Source: Desemzia sp045528445 (GTDB lineage Bacteria; Bacillota; Bacilli; Lactobacillales; Carnobacteriaceae). Taken from it: 64,000 bases of DNA. Of the stretch, positions 45,588 to 54,838 are shown in pieces. Below the pieces are notes generated by a model, which was given only the letters and a program-made list of their open reading frames with translations, was not told where the DNA came from and made no database searches. Location: contig NZ_JBGQQU010000011.1 in NCBI RefSeq assembly GCF_045528445.1, forward strand, positions 14,029 to 78,028. The letters run 5' to 3'. Every line of letters begins with the position of its first letter. Position 1 is the stretch's first letter. Both the position numbers and the translations under genes were made by a program.

Positions 45588-45959
45588 ATGAACTATTATA
45601 AACATCCCCCATTTTTTACCTTATTGGTTTTGATCGTTTGTATCCTACTTCAACCAGTCTTTTATAAAACCATTAGTCTATTGTATACCATCAATTTAAC
45701 ATTTTTATTTTCCGCTTTATTTTTATTTATAGGTTTTTTCTTGGCTATGGTTTCTCTGGGAACTTTTGATTCTACGCAGTTATTGTTCCACCACATCTTT
45801 AAACGACGTTTATCTGCTTCCTCGTCTCAATCAACCCAACCAAAACCTGCTCACTATTGGTCACAAAAAGTAGGGAAATCTTATTTGTTTCCATTAAATA
45901 TAGGCTTTACATTGTTTGTTTTATGTATGTTTTTTTTGGCTATCTATTATTTGTTTTAA
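45588..45959 (+). CDS. DUF3899-like small membrane protein
   Basis: This 123-residue protein has three hydrophobic segments (about residues 9-27, 33-55 and 100-122) and a polar Ser/Gln/Pro-rich loop (about 72-90). The pattern, with a conserved GTFDSTQ-type segment after helix two, resembles the DUF3899 family of unknown function, but I am not certain. The ATG at 45588 has GAGGAG 7 bases upstream. The 20-codon extension to the left is rejected. Confidence 0.6.
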   Translation: MNYYKHPPFFTLLVLIVCILLQPVFYKTISLLYTINLTFLFSALFLFIGFFLAMVSLGTFDSTQLLFHHIFKRRLSASSSQSTQPKPAHYWSQKVGKSYLFPLNIGFTLFVLCMFFLAIYYLF

Positions 45960-46005
45960 AATTTCGAATCATAATTCTATCGAGTTTATGAAAATTTTGC
46001 GTTTT

Positions 46006-46034
46006 TACATAACAAAGTCTGTTTTTTTTGTTAT
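46006..46034 (+). promoter_or_regulatory. Inverted repeat over the trpS -10 region
   Basis: CATAACAAA and TTTGTTATG are a perfect 9-bp inverted repeat, and the right arm overlaps a TATGAT -10 candidate. No T-box precedes trpS, so this could be its operator or a short hairpin. Confidence 0.4.
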
Positions 46035-46079
46035 GATATTTAAGAAGTATGAAATGCACATATACAGGGAGTGTACAGA

Positions 46080-47084
46080 ATGACAAAAACTATTTTTTCA
46101 GGTATCCAGCCTAGTGGAACACCTACCATAGGAAACTATATTGGAGCGATGAGACAGTTTATTCCGTTACAAGAAGAATTCAATTGCTTCTATTGTATCG
46201 TTGATGAACATGCCATCACAGTTCCACAAGACCGTCTAAAATTAAGACAACAAACGAAAAGTTTGGCCGCTCTCTATTTAGCTATTGGATTAAATCCAGA
46301 AAAAGCGACTATCTTTATTCAATCTGAAGTATCTGCACATGCAGAAGCTGCTTGGATCGTTCAATGCAACACGACAATTGGAGAATTGGAACGTATGACT
46401 CAATTTAAAGATAAATCGGCTAAAAACGGAAAAGCTGGTGTATCAGCTGGACTTCTTACCTACCCGCCACTAATGGTAGCAGACATCATATTGTACCAAG
46501 CGGAATTGGTGCCTGTAGGAGAAGATCAGAAACAACACTTAGAATTGACTCGTGATTTTGTTCAACGTTTCAATAACCGTTACGGAAACAACAATGAAAT
46601 CTTAACTTTCCCAGAAGTTCATATTCCTGAAGCAGGCGGCAGAATCATGAGTTTGCAAGAACCCACTAAAAAAATGAGCAAATCAGATGAGAATCAAAAA
46701 GGGTTTATTTCTATGCTGGATGAACCAAAAGTGATTCGTAAAAAAATCAAAAGCGCTGTGACGGATTCAAGCGGAATTATTGAATACGATCCAGAAAACA
46801 AACCAGGTGTCTCTAATCTGTTGACTATCTTCTCTTCTTTTACAGATGAGCCAGTGGCTTCCATTGTAGAACGTTATGAAGGTGTAGGATATGGACAGTT
46901 TAAAGAAGATCTAGGAGAAGCAGTCGTTGCTGTTTTAGAACCCATCCAACAGCGTCACAATGAGTTGTTAACGTCAGAAGAGTTAGATACGGTTCTGGAT
47001 AAAGGTGCAGAAGCTGCTCGATTTGTTGCCAATAAAACATTGCGCAAAATGAAAAACGCTGTGGGATTAGGCCGCAAAAGATAA
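46080..47084 (+). CDS. trpS: Tryptophanyl-tRNA synthetase
   Basis: TrpS charges tRNA-Trp. The 334-residue class I enzyme has the HIGH-type motif PTIGNYIGAM near residue 16, GEDQKQHLELTRD and the KMSKS loop (PTKKMSKSDEN, about residue 195). The ATG at 46080 has GGGAG 8 bases upstream; the GTG at 46071 lies inside this spacing. It is a single gene, convergent with lplA. Confidence 0.97.
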   Translation: MTKTIFSGIQPSGTPTIGNYIGAMRQFIPLQEEFNCFYCIVDEHAITVPQDRLKLRQQTKSLAALYLAIGLNPEKATIFIQSEVSAHAEAAWIVQCNTTIGELERMTQFKDKSAKNGKAGVSAGLLTYPPLMVADIILYQAELVPVGEDQKQHLELTRDFVQRFNNRYGNNNEILTFPEVHIPEAGGRIMSLQEPTKKMSKSDENQKGFISMLDEPKVIRKKIKSAVTDSSGIIEYDPENKPGVSNLLTIFSSFTDEPVASIVERYEGVGYGQFKEDLGEAVVAVLEPIQQRHNELLTSEELDTVLDKGAEAARFVANKTLRKMKNAVGLGRKR

Positions 47085-47091
47085 ATGAATA

Positions 47092-47151
47092 CAAAAAAAA
47101 CAGTCTGTTTTTTTTGCCAAATCATGGCGTAAAAGAACGGACTGCTTTTTT
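47092..47151. terminator. Bidirectional terminator between trpS and lplA
   Basis: CAGTC and GACTG form the base of a stem continued by GTTTTTTTTGCC against GGCGTAAAAGAAC, with T runs outward on both strands. Confidence 0.78.
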
Positions 47152-47153
47152 GC

Positions 47154-48173
47154 TTAATACATTAAATGAACTAATTCTTCTTTTGTCACATCACCAAAAT
47201 ATTTTTTGATGTCTATATTGTCTAACACTGCCGAAATTTCCTTAGCGTCATATTTAATACCGACTAATTTTTCTTCTACATCAGAAATTTCACCTAGACC
47301 AAAGAAGTCTCCATAAATTTTCACTTCTTTGATGACTCCTTTTTCAACGTTTAACTTCACATCTATTGAACCAATAGCAAATCTTTGACCACGTTCGATG
47401 TCAAAATCAGGAGATCTTCCATAATTCCATTCCCAATTTCCTGTATATTCTTTTGAGAATTTTTCAATTTTTTTCCAGTCTTTTTCCGTCAATTTGTACT
47501 CTTTTGCTTTTTCAACAGAGTCCACATCATAAATATTCAACAACAATTTTTCACGGAATTGTTTTGTATTCATGTACTGATACTCATCCGACATAAACGG
47601 TTTGATGTTGGTTACGCGACTTCTAACAGATTTGATTCCTTTAGATTCTAATTTTTCTTTTTTCGGTTTCAATGCTTTTACAACTGCATCAATCTCACTA
47701 TCAAACATGATGGTTCCATGAGCCGTCATACGTCCGTTTTTAGAATACATCGCATTTCCAGAGAATTTTTGACCATTGATCAGTAAATCATTACGCCCTT
47801 TTAATTCTGCACCTTCAACACCAATTTTATGCAATGCGTTGATTACAGGCTCAGTAAACTTGCTGAAATTACGGAAAGAATCTCCGTCATCTTTAGTGAT
47901 AAAACAAAAAGACAAGTTTCCATAATCATGGTATACAGCTCCACCGCCAGAAAAACGACGGACAACATGAATATTGTTTTGCTCCACATAATCACGGTTT
48001 ACTTCTTCGTAAGCATTTTGATTTCTACCGATAATAATAGAAGGTTCGTTAATATAGAACAATAGGATTGGTTCGTCTAAATGGACTTCGTTCAATAAAT
48101 AATATTCAATAGCTAAGTTCAAACGGGGATCTGTCACTTCTACCCCATTGCGTTCGTTTTTAACATAATACAC
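47154..48173 (-). CDS. lplA: Lipoate-protein ligase A
   Basis: LplA attaches lipoate to E2 subunits or GcvH using ATP. The 339-residue protein has the lipoyl-AMP site motif VVRRFSGGGAVYHD (about residues 74-87), the catalytic lysine in NGQKFSGNAM, and the C-terminal accessory domain. The MBL gene lies next to it, as yhfI lies beside lplJ in Bacillus. This enzyme suggests the cell scavenges lipoate rather than making it. Confidence 0.95.
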   Translation of the reverse strand: MYYVKNERNGVEVTDPRLNLAIEYYLLNEVHLDEPILLFYINEPSIIIGRNQNAYEEVNRDYVEQNNIHVVRRFSGGGAVYHDYGNLSFCFITKDDGDSFRNFSKFTEPVINALHKIGVEGAELKGRNDLLINGQKFSGNAMYSKNGRMTAHGTIMFDSEIDAVVKALKPKKEKLESKGIKSVRSRVTNIKPFMSDEYQYMNTKQFREKLLLNIYDVDSVEKAKEYKLTEKDWKKIEKFSKEYTGNWEWNYGRSPDFDIERGQRFAIGSIDVKLNVEKGVIKEVKIYGDFFGLGEISDVEEKLVGIKYDAKEISAVLDNIDIKKYFGDVTKEELVHLMY

Positions 48174-48249
48174 ATTGCATTCCTCTTTTCTTTAAGTAAC
48201 CGCTTGTCTAAAAGCCTCTCCCTTAAAAGTTCTTAAACGAATCATTCGT

Positions 48250-48990
48250 TTAAATGGTCAGCACTAAATCCTTCTCAGCTAAAATGACTGAATGAGATTC
48301 GAACTCTTCCATTGCTTGGGTTTTCAATAGCTCTAAATCTCCATTTTGAGGCAAATGAGTTAAGATCAATTTTTTAACTTGTGCCTGTTTGGCTATTCTC
48401 CCTGCTTCAACAGCTGTCATATGCACTCGATGATTTTCCATCCCTCTGAAGAAATTTGTGTCGCATAAAACGACATCGGCTTCAGTTGAAAACGGAATAA
48501 AGCTTTCTAAATAGCCTGAATCTGCTGTAAAAACCAATACTTTTCCAGTTTTCACTTCAGTGATCCTAAAAGCAAAACAAGGAACAGGATGCAGTGTTTT
48601 CATCGTCTCTACTTCAAATGGTCCCACAGAAAAAGTTTCTCCCTCTTGATAAGGAATTCCTTTAGAGACTCGATCCATTGTTAATCTCTTAAAGTTTTCT
48701 TCATCCTCCGTATGTCCATAAATAGGAACAATTGGAGCTCGATTTTCTCCAGTGCCACGTAACTGGCGAGTAAATTGAAAGACTCCTAGATCAGCAATAT
48801 GATCATAATGATAATGCGAAATCAATACAGCATCGATGTCCATCGGATCTACATGATTTTCTAAAGCAATCAATGATGCACTCCCTGCATCTAACCATAG
48901 ATGAAAATCCTCAGACTCTACTAAATAAGAAGACGTTCCCTCATTCTTTGAAGGGTATCCTCCCCAATATCCTAATACAGTTAATTTCAT
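48250..48990 (-). CDS. MBL-fold metallohydrolase (YhfI-like)
   Basis: This 246-residue metallo-beta-lactamase-fold hydrolase starts MKLTVLGYWGGYPSKNEGTSSY and has the zinc motif SHYHYDHIAD (HxHxDH, about residues 58-67), followed by FTADSGY and the late LTHLPQNG histidine. Such proteins resemble RNase Z, but this group is unassigned. AGGAGG lies 6 bases before the ATG at 48990; the upstream extension to 49044 is not supported. The neighbouring lplA suggests the known yhfI-lplJ pairing. Confidence 0.88.
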   Translation of the reverse strand: MKLTVLGYWGGYPSKNEGTSSYLVESEDFHLWLDAGSASLIALENHVDPMDIDAVLISHYHYDHIADLGVFQFTRQLRGTGENRAPIVPIYGHTEDEENFKRLTMDRVSKGIPYQEGETFSVGPFEVETMKTLHPVPCFAFRITEVKTGKVLVFTADSGYLESFIPFSTEADVVLCDTNFFRGMENHRVHMTAVEAGRIAKQAQVKKLILTHLPQNGDLELLKTQAMEEFESHSVILAEKDLVLTI

Positions 48991-49100
48991 ACGCAACCTC
49001 CTAGTAAAATTATTTTTCAAACAATATAAGCACGAAACATTCATAGAAGTCTTTTATCTCACAATTACTACTTTACAGGATTCAACACTATTTTTAAATA

Positions 49101-49134
49101 ATAAAACACTCAAATACCTCTATTTGAGTGTTTT
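49101..49134 (-). terminator. Terminator after hemY-like gene
   Basis: A perfect 14-bp stem (AAAACACTCAAATA with its complement, 4-base loop) is followed by TTATTATT on the minus strand. Confidence 0.88.
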
Positions 49135-49145
49135 ACAGATACTTT

Positions 49146-50609
49146 TTATTCTACATTTGTACGTGAGATACAATTTCGTTCTTTTATTGCTTCGACCAAT
49201 TCGACTCCGATTTCATTTCCTTGTCTAATACATTGGCTAAGACCGTAACCTTCTAACCCATTCCCACCTATTAAGACCCCGGGATACTTTTCCTTTAAAA
49301 GAGGTCCAACGATTTCTTTCATATTTTTTTCCAAATCAACAGAGAATTGAGGAATAGCATCCGGCCATCGTTTGATGATACGGTAATTCGGCTTTTGGGT
49401 TATTCCAAGCATCATTTCTAAATCGTTTAAGATTTTTTCTTCAATTTCTTTATTGCTGAGTGAAACAATCATGTCTTCACCTTTACGTCCAAAATTGACT
49501 GCCAGCAAAACTTCTTTTGAAGAATACAAGGTAGGCCATTTTTTCTTGAGAAATACAATAGAGGAAACAAATGAATCATTCCTTCTAGGAGTGAGTATCC
49601 CAAATCCAGCAGGATAATTCTTTATTGCTTCTGGGTCAAAACTAAATACTATGTGTCCTACTGAAGCTGCTTTTATTTGAGAAAAATATTTTTTAAGTTC
49701 TTTATCTTTAAACAGCTTGCTGTATTCTGTCGTTGGAGTTGCCACACATATTGCACCAACCCTAACTTCTTCTTTAAGATTTATATTGAGAATATAAGTA
49801 TTTTCTACTCCCGATTTGATTTCAACTACTTTTTTGCTGTATTGAATATGCGGCTTTAAAATTTCCTCTAATTTATTCGTCAAAACAGAAAGCCCTTGTG
49901 CAAAGGTCGCATAGTTTCCAGATTGATCTTGCAACTCCGGATGATCCAACAAGGCTTTTTCAATACTGCCATACTCTTGTTCCAAATCAAAAAGAACTTC
50001 ATTCGTTGCTCTAACACCCATATCGTCTATATCATTTGCATAAACCTTTGAAAAGAAAGGCTCTAACATTAGTTCGACAATTTCATCGCCTAGTCTTCTT
50101 TTCAGGAAACTGCTTACTCCTATATCTTCTTCCAGCTCTTCAGGCTGCATGAAACGATCTTTAAAAGTAGCCATTTTACCGTTAAAAGAAAGCATTTTAT
50201 TCTTCCAAATATCTTTTTTATTTATCGGTATACCTTTATAAGTAGGGTAAGGATTTTGATGCAACTCGTTATAATAAAACAAATCTTGTTTATCGCCTTC
50301 GTTAAAAATAAGCTGGTCTTCTAATCCCAGTTCTTTAACCAGTTCCATTGCTTCTGGATATCGAGTATCAATAGATTCAGCTCCTAAATCTAAGTACTGA
50401 TTCTCCACTTTCATACTGTAGATCTTACCACCTACTCGAAGAGCACTTTCCAAAATAATCAACTCAAACGGTAAATTTTCAGCTTCAATTTTTTGTTTTA
50501 TTCGATAAGCAGCTGTAAGACCGGTTATACCTCCGCCAATAACTGCAATCCTTTTTTTTGCTCGCTCCATAATATCTTCACCTGCCGACAACTTGAATTC
50601 TTTAACCAA
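49146..50609 (-). CDS. hemY: HemY-type protoporphyrinogen/coproporphyrinogen III oxidase
   Basis: This FAD-dependent oxidase of the HemY/CgoX family would oxidise coproporphyrinogen III in the Gram-positive haem route. The dinucleotide motif KRIAVIGGGITGLTAAYRI lies near the start, and the C-terminal GVLIGGNGLEGYGLSQCIRQG closes the FAD site. Two starts are possible: TTG at 50609 with AGGAGG 5 bases upstream (487 residues, used here), or ATG at 50570 with a weaker AGGTG site (474 residues). No other clear haem gene is in the window, so its role in this organism is open. Confidence 0.85.
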   Translation of the reverse strand: MVKEFKLSAGEDIMERAKKRIAVIGGGITGLTAAYRIKQKIEAENLPFELIILESALRVGGKIYSMKVENQYLDLGAESIDTRYPEAMELVKELGLEDQLIFNEGDKQDLFYYNELHQNPYPTYKGIPINKKDIWKNKMLSFNGKMATFKDRFMQPEELEEDIGVSSFLKRRLGDEIVELMLEPFFSKVYANDIDDMGVRATNEVLFDLEQEYGSIEKALLDHPELQDQSGNYATFAQGLSVLTNKLEEILKPHIQYSKKVVEIKSGVENTYILNINLKEEVRVGAICVATPTTEYSKLFKDKELKKYFSQIKAASVGHIVFSFDPEAIKNYPAGFGILTPRRNDSFVSSIVFLKKKWPTLYSSKEVLLAVNFGRKGEDMIVSLSNKEIEEKILNDLEMMLGITQKPNYRIIKRWPDAIPQFSVDLEKNMKEIVGPLLKEKYPGVLIGGNGLEGYGLSQCIRQGNEIGVELVEAIKERNCISRTNVE

Positions 50610-50721
50610 TTGATCCTCCTAAGTTTTTCTTAACCAGTACTTCATCAGATGTAGTAAGAAATAAAAGAGTCTTAGCTAAACGATTCTATATTTTTCTTAT
50701 AGAATTATCTGTGATGACTTT

Positions 50722-51804
50722 TTAGTCAAACTTAATTTTATTCACTGTATCCCAATCTAATCGTTTAATCACTTCGGTTACTAGTTTGACGGTATTTAAA
50801 TAATCTTCTTCATGAATGACAGAAGTGTGCGAATGCAAATAGCGTACGGCAACAGTTATCGCCAATGCTGGTATGCCATTACGAGATACGTGCTGGCTGC
50901 CTGCATCTGTTCCTCCTCCTGTAATCACAGTCAGTTGATAAGGTATTTCCATTTCTTCTGCTATCCCTATGACAAAATCCCGCAATCCTTTATGTGCAAC
51001 CATTGATGCATCATACAAAATAATTTGCGGACCTTCACCAAGTTTTGAATCAGCTTCTTTTGGCGTCATCCCCGGGGTATCTCCTGCTGTACCTGTATCC
51101 AGTGCAAAGGCGATATCTGGATTCACTAAATGAGTAGCTGTTTTTGCTCCACGCAGCCCCACTTCTTCTTGAACATTTCCGACTCCATAGGCTATATTCG
51201 GATGCTCAGATTCTTTTAAATTTTCCAATACCTTTAATGTAACAGCTGTGCCGATCCGGTTGTCCCATGCTTTAGCCAAAATAAATTTCGAATCGTTCAA
51301 TCTTCTGAATTCAGTATAAGGGGTAATCATATCACCAGGTTTAACTCCCCAAGAAAGAACTTCTTCTTTACTTGAAGCCCCTATATCGATAAACATATCT
51401 TGAATATCATAAGCCTTCTCGCGAATTTCTTTGGTTAATACATGTGGTGGTTTACAGCCTGTTACTCCATGGATTACTTTATTTGAAGAAGTAGTGATTT
51501 CAACTTGTTGAGCTAACATGACATTTGCCCACCAACCACCTAGTGGCGTAAATTTAATAAAACCAGCTTCTGTTATGGAGGTTACCATAAAGCCAACTTC
51601 ATCCAAATGGCTCGCAAATAGAACTTTAGGACCATTCTGGTCTCCAATCTTTTTGGCAACGATACTGCCCAACCCATCATATGTAATGTTATCTGCTAGA
51701 GGATCGGCATATTTATTAAAAACCTTACGAACTTGTCCTTCGTTTCCAGGAACTCCCTTAGCATCCGTCAGTTCTTTTAAAAAATTGAATTCATCTTTCT
51801 CCAA
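50722..51804 (-). CDS. M42 family glutamyl aminopeptidase-like peptidase
   Basis: This is the second di-zinc M42 aminopeptidase in the window, 360 residues long. It has FASHLDEVGFMV (His ligand and catalytic Asp, about residue 70), AKAWDNRIGT (bridging Asp) and NVQEEVGLRGA (catalytic Glu pair), and ends with a HSHTSVIHEEDY ligand region. The start is TTG at 51804, with GGAGG 8 bases upstream. It likely hydrolyses N-terminal acidic or neutral residues from peptides. Confidence 0.92.
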   Translation of the reverse strand: MEKDEFNFLKELTDAKGVPGNEGQVRKVFNKYADPLADNITYDGLGSIVAKKIGDQNGPKVLFASHLDEVGFMVTSITEAGFIKFTPLGGWWANVMLAQQVEITTSSNKVIHGVTGCKPPHVLTKEIREKAYDIQDMFIDIGASSKEEVLSWGVKPGDMITPYTEFRRLNDSKFILAKAWDNRIGTAVTLKVLENLKESEHPNIAYGVGNVQEEVGLRGAKTATHLVNPDIAFALDTGTAGDTPGMTPKEADSKLGEGPQIILYDASMVAHKGLRDFVIGIAEEMEIPYQLTVITGGGTDAGSQHVSRNGIPALAITVAVRYLHSHTSVIHEEDYLNTVKLVTEVIKRLDWDTVNKIKFD

Positions 51805-51938
51805 ATCTACGACCTCCGTCCATTTTTTAAATAGTCCATCTTATTATATCATGGATTTTTTCCTTTTGGTTAAATACTATTCATTTATGTAGTTTTATTT
51901 CCATTCTGTTATCATTCTTTTACAGCACAAAAAAATAA

Positions 51939-51979
51939 TCCAAAAAAGGTCTCTCTTGTTACAGAGAACCACCTTTTTG
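51939..51979 (-). terminator. Terminator after the DUF1232 gene
   Basis: The stem AAAAAGGT/ACCTTTTT with inner TCTCT/AGAGA is followed by TTTTTTGG on the minus strand. Confidence 0.8.
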
Positions 51980-51993
51980 GATCCATAGTTGTT

Positions 51994-52275
51994 TTATACT
52001 TTTTCGGCTTCTTTCATAGTACTGAAGTTCCCTTTTTCTGCACCATCATTAAGAATACGCTCTACCACTAAAAATAAAATCGGTAAGAGGATGTCGTCTG
52101 CATAACCTGCTAGAGGAACAAAGTCAGGTATCAAGTCAATTGGGCTGATAATATAGAGTATGATCCCTATAACTGCCAATTTCTTTTTGCCTTTTACATT
52201 AGAATTAAACATCGCCAGACATAGTGACTTGATTTTACCAATCGGTGTTTTTATAGATTTCTTTCTTACTTTCAT
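51994..52275 (-). CDS. YkvA family membrane protein (DUF1232)
   Basis: This 93-residue protein shows the DUF1232 core IGIILYIISPIDLIPDFVPLAGYADD (about residues 35-60), with the conserved SPxDLIPD motif at the membrane. A basic N-terminus precedes it. The family function is unknown. It forms a single transcription unit. Confidence 0.88.
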   Translation of the reverse strand: MKVRKKSIKTPIGKIKSLCLAMFNSNVKGKKKLAVIGIILYIISPIDLIPDFVPLAGYADDILLPILFLVVERILNDGAEKGNFSTMKEAEKV

Positions 52276-52417
52276 GATAACATTGTCCTTTGCTCATAGA
52301 ATTTATAGTAGGCAACAAGAGTGATCGTTGTCTTCTCTACTACATTTTCTAGTATAAAGCTTTTCAACCGATAAACAATCAGACTAAAGGATGAATTTAG
52401 CAGACTCGATCATGTGC

Positions 52418-54094
52418 TCATTCGCCATTGATATCAGCCCATTTATAAGTATATTCTGCGCCGACAGGATGCGAGATGATCCCTTTTACTTTTTCTTTTT
52501 GTAAGACAGCTTTATATTCTTGATAAACAGGAGCAATAACCGCTTCTTTCATTAATGCTTCTTCTGCCTGCAGTAATAAATCCCAGCGTTCATTTTCATC
52601 TGTCTCGCCGTTTTCTGCCTTTTCGATCAACGAATCATAGTATTCGCTTGAAAACCCAGTTTTATTATTTCCATTGCCAGTTGTAAATAATCCTAAAAAA
52701 TTGATTGGGTCAGCATAGTCAGCTCCCCATCCTGCTAATTGAATATCGTAGTTTTGTTCTTCATCTGCAACTAAACGGGCATAAAAAGGTTTATTTGAAA
52801 TCGTGATTTCCAACCCAGGTAAGGCATTCATTAAATTGTTTTGCAAGTAAGCCAATGATTCACGTCCAATTTGCGTATCATCTCCAATAATTTCCAACGA
52901 AACACTGTCTACACCTAGTTCTTCTAAACCTGCTTTAAAGTGAGCCGCTGCTTCTTGCATATTATAGGAAAGCAAATGTCCGCTTTCTTTTCTAAAATCT
53001 GTCCCGTCTTCAGGATTAAACGCAAATCCTTCTGGTACTAGACCATCAGCCTCGATCGAACCATTTTGCAGCACTTCATCCACAAATCCAGTCTTATCAA
53101 TGGCTTTAGCGATTGCCTGACGGATATTCTCGTTTGTAAGAGGAGTAGGTTCACCATTCTTTTCTTGATTAAACTTCAAGTAATACACAGATGATGTTGG
53201 GATATAGGCTAGCTCAGAATGATTTTTTTCCAACTCAATAAATTCGCCAGTCAACATGATTTGATCTACTAAATCGTTGTTGTATAAATTTATAGCCGTA
53301 TACGTTTCTTTTATCACATCCACATTAATCGTATTCAAAGGAACAGCATTTTTGTCCCAATATTGTTCGTTCTTTTGATAGATCCAACTTAATCCTGTAC
53401 CATCCCATTCAGTTAGTGTAAACGGACCATTATACAGTAAGGTTTCACTAGAAGTTGCATAATCATATCCCATCTCCGTAACGAATTGCTCGTTTTGAGG
53501 AAAAAAGACAGGAAGTGTCAGCAAGTTACTAAAATAAGTGATCGGTTTTACCAATTGAACTTCCAATGTTTTATCATCTAGAGCTGTTACACCTAGTTCT
53601 TCGGGATTTAACTCACCTGCTAAGATCTCACTTGCATTCTGGACGATATCTTCAATCAAATGAGTTCCCAATGCGTTTGTTTCAGGATCGACCAATCGTC
53701 GCCATGAAAAAACAAAGTCTTTCGCGGTAACTGGATCGCCATTAGACCAAAGCGCATTTTCTCTTATTGTGAATGTATAAGTCAGTCCATCCTCACTAAC
53801 TATTGGCTCTTCAGACGCCATACCTAAAACAATTTTGCCTTCTTCAGCTTGACGATACAATCCTTCAAACACATTGTTCATCACATTCCCGCTGACCATA
53901 TCTCTTTGCAACACCGAATCCATAGTCGGTATCTCAGAAGTCTCTGTCAAATTTAAAACATTCTGACTACTTTGTCTTTCTGTATATTCTTCTGTCAAAT
54001 AAGGGTTTCCAGCTTCGTTCTGGCAAGCTCCTAAGAAAAATAGTGTCGTTAATAATGCTCCAGCTAATTTTATGGTGTGCTTTTTATGTTTCAT
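52418..54094 (-). CDS. Peptide ABC transporter substrate-binding lipoprotein (OppA family)
   Basis: This 558-residue SBP_bac_5 protein is exported and lipid-anchored: a basic start, a hydrophobic helix and the lipobox LGAC (Cys24) are visible. The typical TFTIRENALWSNGDPVTAKDFVFSWRR segment follows near residue 115. The transporter permease and ATPase genes are not adjacent, so it is an orphan binding protein that probably serves an Opp system elsewhere. It has a strong promoter with an overlapping palindrome at 54140-54173. It binds oligopeptides, possibly pheromones. Confidence 0.92.
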   Translation of the reverse strand: MKHKKHTIKLAGALLTTLFFLGACQNEAGNPYLTEEYTERQSSQNVLNLTETSEIPTMDSVLQRDMVSGNVMNNVFEGLYRQAEEGKIVLGMASEEPIVSEDGLTYTFTIRENALWSNGDPVTAKDFVFSWRRLVDPETNALGTHLIEDIVQNASEILAGELNPEELGVTALDDKTLEVQLVKPITYFSNLLTLPVFFPQNEQFVTEMGYDYATSSETLLYNGPFTLTEWDGTGLSWIYQKNEQYWDKNAVPLNTINVDVIKETYTAINLYNNDLVDQIMLTGEFIELEKNHSELAYIPTSSVYYLKFNQEKNGEPTPLTNENIRQAIAKAIDKTGFVDEVLQNGSIEADGLVPEGFAFNPEDGTDFRKESGHLLSYNMQEAAAHFKAGLEELGVDSVSLEIIGDDTQIGRESLAYLQNNLMNALPGLEITISNKPFYARLVADEEQNYDIQLAGWGADYADPINFLGLFTTGNGNNKTGFSSEYYDSLIEKAENGETDENERWDLLLQAEEALMKEAVIAPVYQEYKAVLQKEKVKGIISHPVGAEYTYKWADINGE

Positions 54095-54139
54095 TTCTTA
54101 ATCTCCCTGATTTTTAAAGCCATTTTAGTGTTTCTTCTT

Positions 54140-54173
54140 ATTTGATATTAGCATCAAATTTTTATGCTTACAA
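54140..54173 (-). promoter_or_regulatory. Promoter of the oppA-like gene with palindromic operator
   Basis: TTGTAA (54168-54173) and TAATAT (54145-54150) are separated by 17 bases on the minus strand. ATTTGAT and ATCAAAT (54140-54159) are a perfect 7-bp inverted repeat with a 6-base centre that covers the -10 hexamer, a good position for a repressor. I cannot name the regulator. Confidence 0.65.
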
Positions 54174-54266
54174 TGATTTATTGACTAGAACAACCTTTTC
54201 ATGAAAGAATTCTCTTTTATCAAGTCAAAATTCTTATACAAATTTAGATCTAATAAAAAATAAGCA
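54174..54266. other. Short spacer before repeat copy C, no gene
   Basis: This A/T-rich sequence lies between the oppA promoter and the minimal repeat copy at 54267. No feature is visible in it. Confidence 0.55.
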
Positions 54267-54328
54267 CTACAATATTTGGCGTTGATAAGTAGAAAATACA
54301 TTTCTTCACCAATGCTAGAAAATGAAGA
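54267..54328 (+). mobile_element. Structured repeat element, minimal copy C
   Basis: This 62-bp sequence consists of a left end like 5322-5345 (TTTGGCGTTGATAAGT) joined almost directly to a right end like 5625-5647 (ACCAATGCTAGAAAATGAAG). The two ends can pair as a hairpin, so it is the shortest form of the family also seen at 5322-5647 and 60488-61485. It ends 3 bp from the rplT terminator. It is probably an internal-deletion derivative. Confidence 0.65.
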
Positions 54329-54330
54329 AC

Positions 54331-54363
54331 AAAAAAAGCACCCTCAATTAAGAAGATGCTTTA
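54331..54363 (-). terminator. Terminator after rplT
   Basis: On the minus strand AAAGCATC pairs with GGTGCTTT (one wobble) around a short loop, followed by TTTTTGTTC. It ends the infC-rpmI-rplT operon. Confidence 0.78.
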
Positions 54364-54374
54364 AGTATCTATAA

Positions 54375-54734
54375 TTATTTGTTCAATGCTGTTTTAGCTT
54401 GTTCAGTCAAAGCAGTGAATGCTGCTGCATCGTGAATAGCGATATCTGATAACATTTTACGGTTGATATCAATACCAGCAACTTTAAGTCCGTGCATCAA
54501 TGTGCTGTAGCTCATGTTGTTCATACGAGCAGCTGCGTTGATACGAGCGATCCATAATTTACGGAAGTCACGTTTCTTTTGACGACGGTCTCTGTAAGCA
54601 TATTGGTAAGATTTCATTACTTGTTGGTTAGCTACTTTGAACAAAGTATTTTTTGAACCATAGTAACCTTTTGCTAATTTTAAAACTTTTTTACGGCGTT
54701 GGCGCGTAACTGATCCACCTTTTACACGTGGCAT
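54375..54734 (-). CDS. rplT: 50S ribosomal protein L20
   Basis: L20 is an early 50S assembly protein, 119 residues here and very basic (MPRVKGGSVTRQRRKKVLKLAKGYYGSKN). In Bacillus it also represses its own operon by binding the leader of infC. GAGGAGG lies before the ATG. It is the last gene of infC-rpmI-rplT. Confidence 0.98.
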   Translation of the reverse strand: MPRVKGGSVTRQRRKKVLKLAKGYYGSKNTLFKVANQQVMKSYQYAYRDRRQKKRDFRKLWIARINAAARMNNMSYSTLMHGLKVAGIDINRKMLSDIAIHDAAAFTALTEQAKTALNK

Positions 54735-54838
54735 AATAATTTCCTCCTCTAAGCAAATTCCTTTAGAAATTGCTTAACAAAATTGTAAGTTAGTTGTTTT
54801 TCTTTCGACTGAAAAACATAGTCTCTTTAAAAAAAGAA

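Noticed and set aside
45960..46079. T-box before trpS
   Set aside because: No GGTGGNACC box or terminator/antiterminator pair is present in the short upstream region.
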